From: Roseburia sp.
GTDB taxonomy: Bacteria > Bacillota > Clostridia > Lachnospirales > Lachnospiraceae
DNA length: 64,000 nt
Reading direction: 5' to 3'
Assembly (NCBI GenBank): GCA_019421345.1
Contig: JAHZFL010000005.1
Span: 62,001 to 126,000 of the forward strand
Notes under the pieces: generated by a model
What the model saw: the letters and a program-made list of their open reading frames with translations, nothing else
The model's database searches: none
Told to the model about the DNA's origin: nothing
In this document: positions 47,732 to 58,858 of the stretch, one piece after another
Layout: each line of letters starts with the position of its first letter
Position numbering within the stretch: the stretch's first letter is position 1
Program-made: the position numbers and the translations under genes

Positions 47732-49705
47732 ATGAACATTAAAAAAGTAGATGATAAGCCTATGGTCATTCATAGAAAGGAAAAGGCGAAGCTGCACATT
47801 AAGACACAGGCAGAGACGAAGAGCAAGGAGAGAAATGTGTCTGGGGTGGAGAAAGAGGCGAAGATTGCAGGAGTTTCCAAAGAGGACAGGACAGATAACA
47901 GAAAGTTGGCAGTCGGAATGAATACAATGCAGCCAAAGCGTCGGGACATTCAGACGGGAGAGGGACAGCCGGCGGAAAAGGGGAAAATATCTGCAAAAGA
48001 GGAAGTGAAAAAGTCTGCACAGAAGGAAGCAGGGCTGTCTGCACAGTATAAACAGTCCAGACAAGACAGGGAGAAGGCAATCGGCAAAAAGAACAGTACA
48101 GTTAAAACGGCGGTTTCCGCCGGAGCGACGGCGGCGCTGGAGCAAATGGACGGTGGAAGTGAAATCTATGATTCCTGTCAGGCTGCCCGTACCATGGCTG
48201 CCCCGGCAGCGAGTGCGGCAGACGCAGGCGGAAGGCTGCACCGGACAAAAGCAGGGGCAGAAAGAATCAAGAAGGTGCAGAAGGGCAGAAAAATCGGGAA
48301 AAAGGCAGTGAAGGACGGCGCTGTTAAATCTGCGAAGAATGCTGCCAAGGATGCGGCAAAAGAAACAGCAAAAGAGACTGCAAAGAAAGCGGCAAAGGCT
48401 GCTGCCAAAGCGGCGGCAGGAACCGCAGCCGCAACCGCAGGAACAGCCATTGCTCCGGGTGTCGGTACTGCAATCGGTGCAGCGGCGGGATATGCGGCTG
48501 GCGTGTCGATTGACTATAAGGATATGAAAGCCACAAACCGCAGCCGTAAGCTGAAATTCTTTTTAGACAAGATGAATGCAGAGGAACAGCAGAAGGACAG
48601 CTTTGCAAAGCTCATAAAAGATCTGGCATTCAGCAGGGTATCCATGCTGGTAAAGGCGGCAGCCCCGGTCATCGGACTTCTTTTTCTGGGGATGGGGCTT
48701 CTTGGGGCAGTGGTGGCAATCCCAGTTGTAGCGGTGATAGCGGTCATTTATAATTCCCCCTTTGCCATTCTTTTCCCGTCCATTTCATCGGGAGAGACAA
48801 CGCAGGCGATATTGTCTTCGTATGTGGCGGAGTTTCACAGGGAGATAAATGACGAGCTGACGAATCACAGTGGCTATGATACAAGCGAAAAAATCTATGT
48901 GGATTTTGAGGGAGCAGGTACACCGGATAATTACTGTGACATCCTTGCGGTCTATATGGTGAAGTATGGTATGGGAGATACTGCCACGGATATGACGGAC
49001 AAAGCAAAAGAGAACCTGAAAAAAGTATTCGACGATATGTGCAGCTATTCCACGGGAAGCCGCACCGATACGGATACAGACGAGGACGGCAATCCCACGG
49101 TTACTATGGTAAAAGAGGTCAGGGTGGTCTTAAAAACTTATCATGACATGATCCCGGTGTATGGGTTCAGTGAGGAGGAGCAGGAAATGCTTGGAGAACT
49201 GATGAAACCGGAGTATCTTGCCATGATGGGCTATACGGGAGGCGGCGATCCGGGAGAGAGTATCAGTCCGGAGCAGTATCAGGCGATAGTGGATGCCATT
49301 TCCGATGCCAACGGAAAAAAGGTGGTGGAGTATGCCCTGTCTAAGGTTGGCTACCCATACAGTCAGGACTACCGTGACAGTGGTGATTATTACGATTGCA
49401 GCTCCCTTGCCTATTACGCATGGCAGAACGCAGGCGTGAACATTATGTATGAGGGAGCCAATACAGCCGCAGCGGAAGGAAAATACTGTTATGACAATAA
49501 TTATCTGGTGAACTACGATGAAATGCAGCCGGGAGATTTGATCTTTTACAGTTACAGTAATAATGGCAGATTTTTTAACATTACCCATGTGGCAGTCTAT
49601 GTGGGGGACGGAAAGGTTGTGGAAGCCGCCAATGAGAGCATTGGTGTGGTATACCGTCCGGTACAGAGCAGATCTTCGATTGTCTTTATAGGCAGACCGA
49701 GATAG
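47732..49705 (+). CDS. NlpC/P60 cell-wall hydrolase of the conjugation machine (CD1108-like)
   Basis: A 657-residue membrane-anchored hydrolase. The first ~200 residues are basic and low in complexity. An Ala/Lys-rich stretch (~residues 200-250) follows, then a membrane helix near 310-345 (AAAPVIGLLFLGMGLLGAVVAIPVVAVIAVIY). The C-terminal NlpC/P60 domain (residues ~535-657) has catalytic Cys556 (YYDCSSLAYYAW) and His619 (NITHVAVYVGDG). It would cut peptidoglycan so that the transfer channel can cross the wall, the VirB1 role. The ATG at 47732 has an AGGTG site. Two small genes follow in the same unit. Confidence 0.9.
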   Translation: MNIKKVDDKPMVIHRKEKAKLHIKTQAETKSKERNVSGVEKEAKIAGVSKEDRTDNRKLAVGMNTMQPKRRDIQTGEGQPAEKGKISAKEEVKKSAQKEAGLSAQYKQSRQDREKAIGKKNSTVKTAVSAGATAALEQMDGGSEIYDSCQAARTMAAPAASAADAGGRLHRTKAGAERIKKVQKGRKIGKKAVKDGAVKSAKNAAKDAAKETAKETAKKAAKAAAKAAAGTAAATAGTAIAPGVGTAIGAAAGYAAGVSIDYKDMKATNRSRKLKFFLDKMNAEEQQKDSFAKLIKDLAFSRVSMLVKAAAPVIGLLFLGMGLLGAVVAIPVVAVIAVIYNSPFAILFPSISSGETTQAILSSYVAEFHREINDELTNHSGYDTSEKIYVDFEGAGTPDNYCDILAVYMVKYGMGDTATDMTDKAKENLKKVFDDMCSYSTGSRTDTDTDEDGNPTVTMVKEVRVVLKTYHDMIPVYGFSEEEQEMLGELMKPEYLAMMGYTGGGDPGESISPEQYQAIVDAISDANGKKVVEYALSKVGYPYSQDYRDSGDYYDCSSLAYYAWQNAGVNIMYEGANTAAAEGKYCYDNNYLVNYDEMQPGDLIFYSYSNNGRFFNITHVAVYVGDGKVVEAANESIGVVYRPVQSRSSIVFIGRPR

Positions 49706-49714
49706 GAGGATAGG

Positions 49715-50320
49715 ATGGCAAAAGAAATCAATTTAGAGGAAGAACTGGAAAAGTCATACAGGGATTGGGAAAGTACAAGGGAAACGGGATGCAGCGATCC
49801 GTTTTATGATGATTCTGTAAACTTAAATCTGCTGCGCAACCATATCATTTACTGGAAGCAGGAGCTTTATAAGAAATATGGAGAGGACAGGAGCAAATAT
49901 CCCGGGAGCTATTTTAAGGAGCTTCCACCGGAGGTAAACAAGGGATTTATGGTCCGGGCTGCAGAGATAAGGGATAAAGCCGCAGAAAGCCTTGCGGTTT
50001 ACTTGTCGGATGCCAATTTTAAGTTTCTGTTCTGCCATAAGGATGCATTAGATAAAAAAGAGGCAGAGTGTGTCAGTATTGAAAATGTGCTTGGGTATGT
50101 ATCTTCTCTTGCATATGCCATAAAGCAGGATGATCTGATTACCATGCGCAGACACGCATTCAGACCGGAAAACTATCAGGAATCGTTTGCAAGGTGTGCA
50201 GAGCAGGTAAAGAAGATAGTGGAAGAAAAAAGCGTGGAACAGCCAAAGGTGGCGGACAAAGAAACGGCTGGGCAGATGAATCTGTTTCAGTTTGGAGTTG
50301 AAATGGGGCAGTGCCGGTAG
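49715..50320 (+). CDS. Hypothetical protein downstream of the NlpC gene
   Basis: A 201-residue soluble helical protein. Recognisable blocks are NLLRNHIIYWKQELYKKYGEDRSKYPGSYFKELPPEVNKGFMVRAAEIRDKAAESLAVYLSD and FCHKDALDKKEAECVSIENVLGYVSSLAYAIKQDD. I cannot place it in a named family (a DUF3848-like protein is one possibility). It starts nine bases after the NlpC stop with AGGAGG upstream, so they are co-transcribed. Confidence 0.65.
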   Translation: MAKEINLEEELEKSYRDWESTRETGCSDPFYDDSVNLNLLRNHIIYWKQELYKKYGEDRSKYPGSYFKELPPEVNKGFMVRAAEIRDKAAESLAVYLSDANFKFLFCHKDALDKKEAECVSIENVLGYVSSLAYAIKQDDLITMRRHAFRPENYQESFARCAEQVKKIVEEKSVEQPKVADKETAGQMNLFQFGVEMGQCR

Positions 50321-50354
50321 GTACTTTCCCACTTTGGAGAGGAGACAGGAAATT

Positions 50355-50717
50355 ATGACGGCAAAAGAGATTACAAAGGATATGGAGTATGTTGTGAGAT
50401 TACTCCATAAGGAATGGGAGCGAAGTGGTAAGACAAAGGCAGTGGTCACGGTACAGCTTTCGGATATGCCGGAGATTGAAAGCCGCATGGCAAAGGTCAT
50501 TTCGGATAAGCAGAAGCAGCTTGAAGGTGGGGAGCATACCTTTAAGCAGAGCATGCAGCTTTCCAAAAACAATTTTGTGCTGCTGCGTCTGGTAAAAAAG
50601 ATAAAGAAGGCAGAGGAGCAGACGGCGGAAAAAGGCTTTGACTTGGAATTTCTGGTGGAGCTTGATAAGGAAGAATATAAGCTTTTTATGGATATTGTAG
50701 GGATAAAGGAGGGATAA
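50355..50717 (+). CDS. Hypothetical helical protein (120 aa)
   Basis: MTAKEITKDMEYVVRLLHKEWERSGKTKAVVTVQLSDMPEIESRMAKVISDKQKQLEGG and a C-terminal FDLEFLVELDKEEYKLFMDIVGI. It is charged, soluble and helical. The start at 50355 follows AGGAGACAGG; a longer reading from 50292 overlaps the previous gene. The end is four bases before the MT-A70 start. No function can be given. Confidence 0.6.
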   Translation: MTAKEITKDMEYVVRLLHKEWERSGKTKAVVTVQLSDMPEIESRMAKVISDKQKQLEGGEHTFKQSMQLSKNNFVLLRLVKKIKKAEEQTAEKGFDLEFLVELDKEEYKLFMDIVGIKEG

Positions 50718-50720
50718 TCT

Positions 50721-51290
50721 TTGGGGAAAAAGTACAAAGTGATATATGCCGATCCACCATGGCAGTATAAGGTTTACTCCACAAAGGGGGAGGGCAGGAG
50801 TGCAGAAACTCATTATCATACCATGAACATCCATGACATACGGTCATTACCGGTAACAGATATTGCCGCTGATGACTGTATTCTTTTTTTGTGGGTAACA
50901 TTCCCCTGTCTGTTAGATGGAATATCCGTTATGGAAAGCTGGGGCTTTACCTATAAGACCTGCGGGTTTAACTGGGTAAAGAGGAATAAAAAGTCGGACA
51001 GCTTCTTTCTGGGGCTCGGCTTCTGGACGCGCTCCAATTCGGAAATCTGTCTGCTTGGCACAAAGGGCAGACCGAAAAGGGTATCAAAGGCAGTGGCACA
51101 GGTCTGTGATGCAAGGATTATGGAGCATAGCAAAAAGCCGGATGAAATCCGTGACAGGATTGTGCAACTGTGCGGAGACGTGCCACGGATTGAGCTTTTT
51201 GCAAGGGAGCGATACGAAGGCTGGGACTGTCTGGGGGATGCCATAGACGGGAAAGACATCAGAGAGGCAATATTGGAGGTGAGTGCATGA
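50721..51290 (+). CDS. MT-A70 family N6-adenine methyltransferase
   Basis: A 189-residue methylase with motif IV DPPW at residues 11-14 (VIYADPPWQYKVYST) and a family-typical C-terminal region (SNSEICLLGTKGRPKR, KPDEIRDRIVQLCGDVPRIELFARERYEGWDCLGD). It methylates adenine N6 in DNA or RNA using SAM. It starts at TTG with GGAGGG seven bases upstream. It overlaps the giant methylase-helicase gene by four bases. The pair could protect the incoming element from host restriction, though the target is unknown. Confidence 0.9.
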   Translation: MGKKYKVIYADPPWQYKVYSTKGEGRSAETHYHTMNIHDIRSLPVTDIAADDCILFLWVTFPCLLDGISVMESWGFTYKTCGFNWVKRNKKSDSFFLGLGFWTRSNSEICLLGTKGRPKRVSKAVAQVCDARIMEHSKKPDEIRDRIVQLCGDVPRIELFARERYEGWDCLGDAIDGKDIREAILEVSA

Positions 51291-54200
51291 GGGCAGATTA
51301 TCAGGTTAGTGCATTGTATGATGACGGCATAAAACAGGCAGTGTCAAGTGCCGAGCACTGGAAAGCGGTGTGCCGCATGGCGGGCAGGCTTTACCGATAC
51401 GAATTTGACAATATCCTCATGGTATATATGCAAAGACCAAATGCTACGCTTGTGGCAGACTATGACACATGGAAAGACCCCCGTGTGGGGAGATATGTCA
51501 AGCGCGGCAGTAAGGGAATTGCCATTTTCCCGTCAAGGGCATTAAAGCCTTATATGCGGTATGTGTTTGACATCAGCGATACCGGAGGCAGAAATACCGT
51601 GCTGACATGGGAGCTTGATGATAAGGCAAAGGAAGCCTACGCCGCACATTTAGGTTTTCAGAATGGAGATAAAAAAGAATCAGCAGAAAGTTTTTTAAAG
51701 GACTTTACAGAAAACCGGATCGGAGTCATAATGGACTCAGAGTTCGGGGAGAGAATCACCGGGCTTGTGCATTTGGCAGGAACGAAAAGATATTTGGTAG
51801 ATGATAAAACGCAAGAGATTACGGCAGAGGAAGCATTAAAAAGAAGTGTCATGTATGCGGTATTTACAAGATGCGGCTTTGATGTTTCCACTGAAAAACA
51901 AGACTTTTCTTTTATTACCGCATTTTCATCGGAAGAAGAGGTCTACCGTTTAGGATCACTTGTAAGCGATATATCCTGTGAAGTTTTAAAGAGCATTTCG
52001 AGAGAATTAACGCAGATGGAAAGGAGTATTGCTTATGGCAGAAATGATGTATCAAGAGGCAGCGGACGGGATGCTGTACCCGGTGCTGACATTACCGGAG
52101 GAGAGCGTGTCAGTGACGAACCTCGGCAGGTTCGCAGTGCGGGCGGCAGAGTACCTGAAAGAGAACCACAAAGAGAGGTATCTGACACTCGTGAGGTTTG
52201 GGAAACTGGCAGAGAAAATGCAGGAAGTGGAGACGCAGGCTTATCAGATGATGGAGGTGCTGGAGAACAGCTACCTGAAAGAGAATCCACCGGAGAACCC
52301 GCAGTCCACGATGGAGATGTGGCAGATCAGACAGCAGGCGAAGATGCAGGCAGAGGAGATCGTGATGAAGGAAGTCGTACTGAAGTTTCATTAGAGGAAG
52401 CGGAGCGACAGCAACAGTTAAATAAGGAAATCAGCAGGGAGCTTGGGCAACTTGAAACTCCCGGCAGAACGGAAACAGGAAGCAGAACTGCTTCCTTTTC
52501 TTTTACCCCAAATGGGGATGTAAAGATACCGGAAAAGTACACCTATATAAAGCCTAAGACAGAGCTTGTAATTCCTCATGACTATATCCGTGAGGTGCTT
52601 TTAAGGGGCAGCGGATTTTCACATGGCAAACGCAGAATATATGGAATATTTGACAGCGTTTCTGATCCGGGCGAGCGTGTCAAACGGATAAAAAAGGAAT
52701 ATGGACAGGGCGGTGCAGGCTGGCCCATAGATGGGTACGGACTGCACGGTTATGATACGTTTCATGGCAAAGGACTCCGCTTTCAGTGGCGTGATGAGGA
52801 GGGGGAAAAGGAGGGGTACTTAAACTGGAACGCTGTGGAGCGTGAGTTAAGCGTACTGATCATGACAGGGGAATACTACCAGCCTCCCAAAGCATTTGAT
52901 AAGGATAAGGTATCGGCTGTACTGTGGCAGGAGCCTGTGGACCAGTTTTTCAATGAGGGATTCTGGCTGAAAACACCGAATATTGCCTTAAAGGAAGCGC
53001 TAAGTAAGGATTATCCGGAAAGCAGCAAAATACAGTTTGTGGAGAGAGTGCTGCATGAGGACGCCTATTCGCACAGTGTCAGAAGCCATTTTCAGAATGA
53101 ATACGGTGACTGCGAACTGGAAAGGCATGAGTGGGGCATTTCCGTGGAGTTTTATGATGAAAACGGAACAAAATGGAGAACGGAACTTGACTGGCGGGAA
53201 TGTACTGCTTATCTGGAGAGCATGATTGCTGACGGTGTATATCAGACCGCAGGGGATTTTGACAGTTTTCTGGAGACTGCAGAAAACGAAATGCAGGTGA
53301 GTGGTGTCCAAAGATTAAAGGAGGATACCTTAAATTTCCTGACCGATACCGCAGAGGAACATCAGAAAAACCGTGTGGAACTGGCAGAAAGGGTACTAAA
53401 GGCAGTCGGCAGGGAAGATATTGAAGTTATGTGGAACGATTCTTATGACTGTATCCTCAGTTCCGATGAAACACACTTGTGGCATGGGAAAGAGTTTTAT
53501 GATTTCGTCATGGAAAACTGTCTTGACACGGATCCTTTTGGACGTGATGACCGTATCCATTATGCTGACATGGCACAGTTTAAGCATGATGCGGCATCGA
53601 GCATTGACCTCTCCAAAAAGGAGCTGATTCAAAGAAAAACCTTTGCGGCAGCAGATAAGTTGAAAGAAGGAATAAGGAAGCAGGAGGAAAATATCTGGCA
53701 GGCTGCTTTAATGGAATATTTCAATGAGGAAATCCAGTATATCTCCGTAAAGACCCTGATTTATGACATCTTTACCACAAATCTTTCCATGAGCCACAAA
53801 GCAGAATTTCTTGCTGCTGTGTATGGTGCGGAGAGGAAAGAGACTGTCATGGCTGACAGGGTGGACGGTCCGCATGGGGAAAGCCTTATTACAAGGGATA
53901 AGGAAGGAATTACGGTATCCTATGTGAAGCCGGATGGGACAAAGGGGGAAGAATGGGCAGATTACCGTTACTGTGCAGACCTTATCATGCATATGATAGA
54001 GAAAAATGAGTATCTGTCCGAGGAGATTTTTGAACAGTTCCGGGTAAGTCCACAGTCCTTTCAGGCGTCTCCGGCATTTATGGAGATCTACCATGAATAT
54101 AAAGAGCGTATGCGGAGGGAACCGGGATTTGAGGTGACAGAGCTTACGGAAACGGAACAGACCGAGCCGGAGGAAACACAAGAAGAAGTCATTGAAAAAG

Positions 54201-57200
54201 TGGACGGAGAAATCCTTGACAGGGACGGTACGGTTGTAAATCCTGCCCCTTTTCAGGCAGCATTTCCGGAAGCCTTACAGCAGGTGGAGGGAATGGATGA
54301 GGATATGCGGCAGATTTTGGAGGTCTTTATGCAGGCGTGTTCTTCCATCCGGTCACATCAGCCGTTTTTACAGATGGTGCATGAAAGCAGTCTGCCAAAG
54401 GCGGACAGGCTGTATTTCCTAAACCGCATCATCAACCATTATGCAGGTGGGGACGGGAACCGGAAAGCATATCACAACAACGCATATGGACTTGTAGAGT
54501 ATTTCTCCAACAAAGAAGTATTTATGGCAGATTATAAGGACAGAAACGGACAGAGGGTAAAAGCCTCACTGACCTATGAACAGCTTTACAGTGTGATGGA
54601 ATACCTTATCCGTGCAGGACAGTTTACAGATAACCTGCGTATGCAGAATTATGTGAAGAAGTTTCGTGAAAAGCCGTATGAAAAGATGACTGACCTCGAA
54701 AAGCAGTATTTTGATAAGGTGCAGCTTCAAAGGGCAGAAAAGAAAAAACAGAAATTCCGCTTTGAAAACATGGAGCTGCCAAAGGGAGGACAGAAAACAA
54801 GGTACCAGTGGAATGTGGAGGCAATCCGTCTGATGAAGCAGATTGAATTTGAAAACCGTGCCGCCACACCGGAGGAGCAGAAGGTGCTTGCAAGGTATGC
54901 AGGCTGGGGCGGCATTCCGCAGGTCTTTGACGGGAGAAATGAAAGCTGGAAGAAGGAGTATGAGGAATTAAGGAGCCTGTTATCAGAAGCTGAATATATG
55001 GATGCAAGGGAATCCGTAAATACAGCTTTTTACACGTCACCGGAAATCATTGAAGCAGTTTATCAGGGACTTTCCCGGCTTGGCTTTCAAAAGGGAACCA
55101 TTCTCGAGCCTTCCGCAGGTGTGGGTCATTTCTTCGGTGCCATGCCGGAGGAGATGTGTGAGAGCAAGCTCTACGGTGTGGAAAAGGACAACATTTCCGG
55201 CAGGATTGCAGCACTTTTATATCCAGAGGCAGACATCAAAATTGGTGGATTTGAGGATACTTTCTATTCTGATAACTTCTTTGATGTGGCAGTGGGCAAT
55301 ATCCCGTTTGGGGACTTTAAGCTGTATGACAAGCGGTATGCAAAGCATAACTTCCGTATCCATGATTACTTTTTTGCAAAGGCTCTGGATAAGGTCAGAC
55401 CGGGCGGTATCGTGGCATTTGTCACGAGTAAGGGGACACTGGATAAAGCCAATCCCGCAGTCCGTAGATACCTTGCGGAGAGGGCAGAGCTAATCGGTGC
55501 GGTAAGACTTCCAAACACAGCATTTAAGGAGAGCGCCGGAACGGATGTAACCAGTGACATTATCTTTTTACAAAAGAGAGAAAATAAGATAGTTACAGAG
55601 CCGGACTGGGTGCATTTGGGACAGACAGAGGACGGTATCGCTGTCAATTCGTACTTTGTGGAACACCCGGAGATGATGCTTGGAAAGATGGAATATGATT
55701 CCCGGATGTTCGGTAATGAAAGCAGATATACAAGCTGTGTCAACCATGACGAGGATTTCAATCTGCGGGAGGCACTTTCACAGGCGGTATCAAACTTAAA
55801 GGGACAGATAACCGATGTGCTGGAGCTTGCAGATCAAAGCGAACCTGCCAGGGATACGCTTGACGCCGATCCGGATGTGAAGAATTACACCTTTACCTTT
55901 GTGAACGGAAAGCTCTATTACCGCGAAAACTCCAGAATGTATCTAAAGGAGGTATCAGCAACTGTGGAGGAGCGTATCCGGTTAATGGATGAAATCCGTA
56001 CCGTTACAAGACAGCTTATCTTCATTCAGACAGAAGGGTGCAGTGATGAGGAACTCAGGTTCCAGCAGAAGCTTCTGAATGAGAAGTATGATGCCTATGT
56101 CAGAAAGTGCGGTCCGGTTACGGGCAGGGGAAGCAGGCTAGCCTTTCAGGATGATGCGGATTATCCGCTGTTGTGCTCCTTAGAGGTGGTGGACGAGGAC
56201 GGAAATGTAAAAAAGGCGGATATGTTTTACAAGCAGACCATCCGTGCCAAAAACCAGGTGGAGCGTGTGGAAACGGCAACGGAAGCCTTAAATGTCTCCA
56301 TCAGTGAATTTGGAGAAGTCAATCTTCCGTTTATGTTAAGCATCTATGAGCCGGATATTTCCGGGGCATTAAAAGAGCTGCCGGAGGGCAGTACGCTCTC
56401 GGCTGAAGCCGAAGCTGAGGTAAAGCGGGCAGTACTGCTCGAGGAACTGTCAGGACTTGTCTATCTTGATCCTACGGAATATAACGGGAACAACTTAAAT
56501 GCAGGCTGGAAAATAGCAGATGAATATTTGTCCGGCAATGTTCGTGACAAGCTGCGTATTGTAAAAGCCTATGCAGAGGAAAGGGGAGAGTTGTTTGCAG
56601 CCAATGTGCAGGCATTAGAGCAGGTACAGCCGAAAGAACTGGATGCTTCGGAGATTGAGGTAAGAATCGGTACGACATGGATTGAACCAGAGGACTATGA
56701 GCAGTTTATCTATGAGCTGCTTGGAACACCGTCCCGTGTAAGGGCAGGCAAAAATGCCTGTTACAGTACAAAGGGCATTGAGGTTAAGTACAACGAGTAT
56801 AACCAGAACTGGTATATTTCCAATAAAAGCCTTGATAAAGGATCCATTGCGGCAACAAAAACCTATGGTACAAGCCGAATGGATGCCTATACCATTATGG
56901 AGGAAACTTTAAATCTTCGTACCGTAACCGTCCGCGACCGGATTGATGACGGGGACGGAAAGTACCATTATGAAGTCAATAAAAAGGAAACCATGCTGGC
57001 AAGGGAAAAGCAGAACCAGATGAAGGAAGCGTTTAAGTCATGGATATTTAAGGAGCAGGAACGCAGGCAGAAGTATGTGGACTATTATAACAACACCTTT
57101 AACTGTATCCGTCTCAGAAGTTATGACGGTTCCTTCCTAAAATTTCCCGGCATGAACCCGGAGATTAGGCTGCGTGACCATCAGAAAAACGCAGTTGCCC

Positions 57201-58858
57201 GTATCCTGCTTGGCGGCAACACCTTACTTGCCCATGTGGTGGGTGCAGGAAAAACCTATACCATGATGGCAGCCTGCATGGAGCAGAAGCGCCTGGGGCT
57301 TGCCAATAAAAATGTGCTTGTTGTGCCGAAGTCCCTGATCGGACAGACCGCAGGGGAGTTTATGCGGCTTTATCCGTCTGCAAATATCCTTGTGGCAACG
57401 GAGAGGGATTTTGAAAAGAGCAGGAGAAAGCAGTTTGTGTCAAGAATTGCTACGGGTGATTATGACTGTATCATCATGTCCCACTCACAGTTTGAGAAAA
57501 TCCCGATTTCCAGAGAGCGTAAGGAGTGGATGTTAAACGGGCAGATACAGGAGCTTTCCTATGCCATCGAGGAAATCAAGGCGGAAGAAGGCGCACAGTG
57601 GACCATTAAGCAGATAGAAGCACAGAAAAAGAAGCTGAAAGAGCGGTTAAAGGCTTTGTCTGACGAAACAAGAAAAGATGACCTGATCTGTTTTGAGGAG
57701 CTTGGTATTGATTCCATCATGGTAGACGAGGCACATCATTTTAAGAACCTTGCCATTTTTTCCAAAATGAACAATGTGCCAGGTATTTCAAGCTCCGGTT
57801 CACAAAAAGCCACGGATATGCAGTTAAAATGCCAGTACCTTACTGAAATCAATGGCGGGCGAGGCATCGTGTTTGCAACGGGTACTCCCGTCTCAAATAC
57901 GATGTGTGAGCTTTATGTCATGCAGCTTTATCTTCAGAAGGACGCCTTGGAACGAATGGGTATCCATCATTTTGACTCATGGGCAGCCAACTTCGGTGAA
58001 GTGACAACAGCACTGGAGCTTACAGTGGAGGGAAGCGGATTCCGGTTTAAGAGCCGCTTTAATAAGTTTACCAACCTGCCGGAGCTTATGACTACCTTCC
58101 GTGAGGTTGCCGATGTGCAGACGGCGGATATGCTAAAGCTCCCCGTGCCGGAGCTTAGAACCGGAAATTATATCATTGTGAGCAGCGAGCCGGACTGGTA
58201 TATCAAGCAGGTCATGGAGGATTTTGTGGTCAGGGCAGAGGCAATTCGTCGCGGAGGTGTCGATCCGTCACAGGATAATTTCCTTAAAATCACAAATGAG
58301 GCGAGATTACTTGGAACAGATGCAAGGCTGCTTGAGCCTGACGCACCAAACAATCCCGACAGCAAACTGAATAAAGTGGTAGAAAATGTGGCAGCCGAAT
58401 ATTTCCAGAACAATGCAGACGGAAAAACCGGCTGCCAGCTTGTTTTCTCGGACATCGGCACACCGAAGGCTGTATGGAGTGAGGATTGGGAAGAACTCTT
58501 TAAGCAGGGGGAGAGAACCTTTGATGTTTATAATTATATCAAGACAGAGCTTGTGAAAAGAGGGATTCCGGCAGAGGAGATTGCCTTTGTGCATGATGCT
58601 AAAAGTGATGCCCAGAGGGAGAAGCTGTTTAAGGAAATGCGTACCGGAAAGAAAAAAATCATGATCGGTTCCACAGACCAGTGCGGTACGGGGGTCAATG
58701 TGCAGAAGCATTTGGTGGCAATGCACCATATCGACTGTCCGTGGAAGCCTTCTTGCATTGAGCAGAGAGAGGGGCGTGGTATCCGGCAGGGGAATGAAAA
58801 CGAGGAGATTGCGGTGTACCGTTATGTTACAAAGGGCACATTTGATGCGTATTCATGG
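51287..58858 (+). CDS. Giant ArdC / methylase / SNF2-type helicase protein, exon 1 (residues 1-2524)
   Basis: Joined to 61210-62064 this encodes 2808 residues. Domains in order: ArdC-like N-terminus (~10-130, FDNILMVYMQRPNATLVADYDTW); a Gly/Arg/Asp/Glu-rich linker (~250-370); LPD-type regions to ~1200; a class I methylase (EPSAGVGHFFG near 1273, NIPFGDF near 1338); and a SNF2-like helicase with VGAGKT (1985-1990), DEAH (2147-2150), ATGTPVSN and motif VI QREGRGIRQG (~2493). Exon 1 stops after the Trp of FDAYSW. Such giants may protect or remodel entering DNA; the role is unproven. The linker overlaps a TnpV-like gene in another frame. Confidence 0.9.
52035..52394 (+). CDS. TnpV-like protein encoded inside the giant gene (+1 frame)
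   Basis: A 119-residue reading frame in +1 relative to the giant protein. The ATG at 52035 has AAAGGAG eight bases upstream. The protein resembles the transposon-encoded TnpV family: GMLYPVLTLPEE near the start, YLKENHKERYLTLVRFGKL in the middle, ETQAYQMMEVLENSYLKE, then MEMWQIRQQAKMQAEEIVMKEVV at the end. TnpV function is unknown. The length and helical layout suit TnpV (about 115-125 residues). In the host frame the same bases encode only a low-complexity G/R/D/E/S linker, so two proteins share this DNA. Confidence 0.75.
   Translation: MAEMMYQEAADGMLYPVLTLPEESVSVTNLGRFAVRAAEYLKENHKERYLTLVRFGKLAEKMQEVETQAYQMMEVLENSYLKENPPENPQSTMEMWQIRQQAKMQAEEIVMKEVVLKFH

Noticed and set aside
48178..48450. 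Minus-strand Ala-rich ORF opposite the NlpC/P60 gene
   Set aside because: It is the antisense of the Ala/Lys-rich stretch of the hydrolase, with no ribosome site and no sensible domain.
52033..52391. Minus-strand ORFs opposite the TnpV-like gene
   Set aside because: They arise from the base composition of the dual-coding stretch; they have no good start sites and read as low-complexity Ser/Leu sequences.
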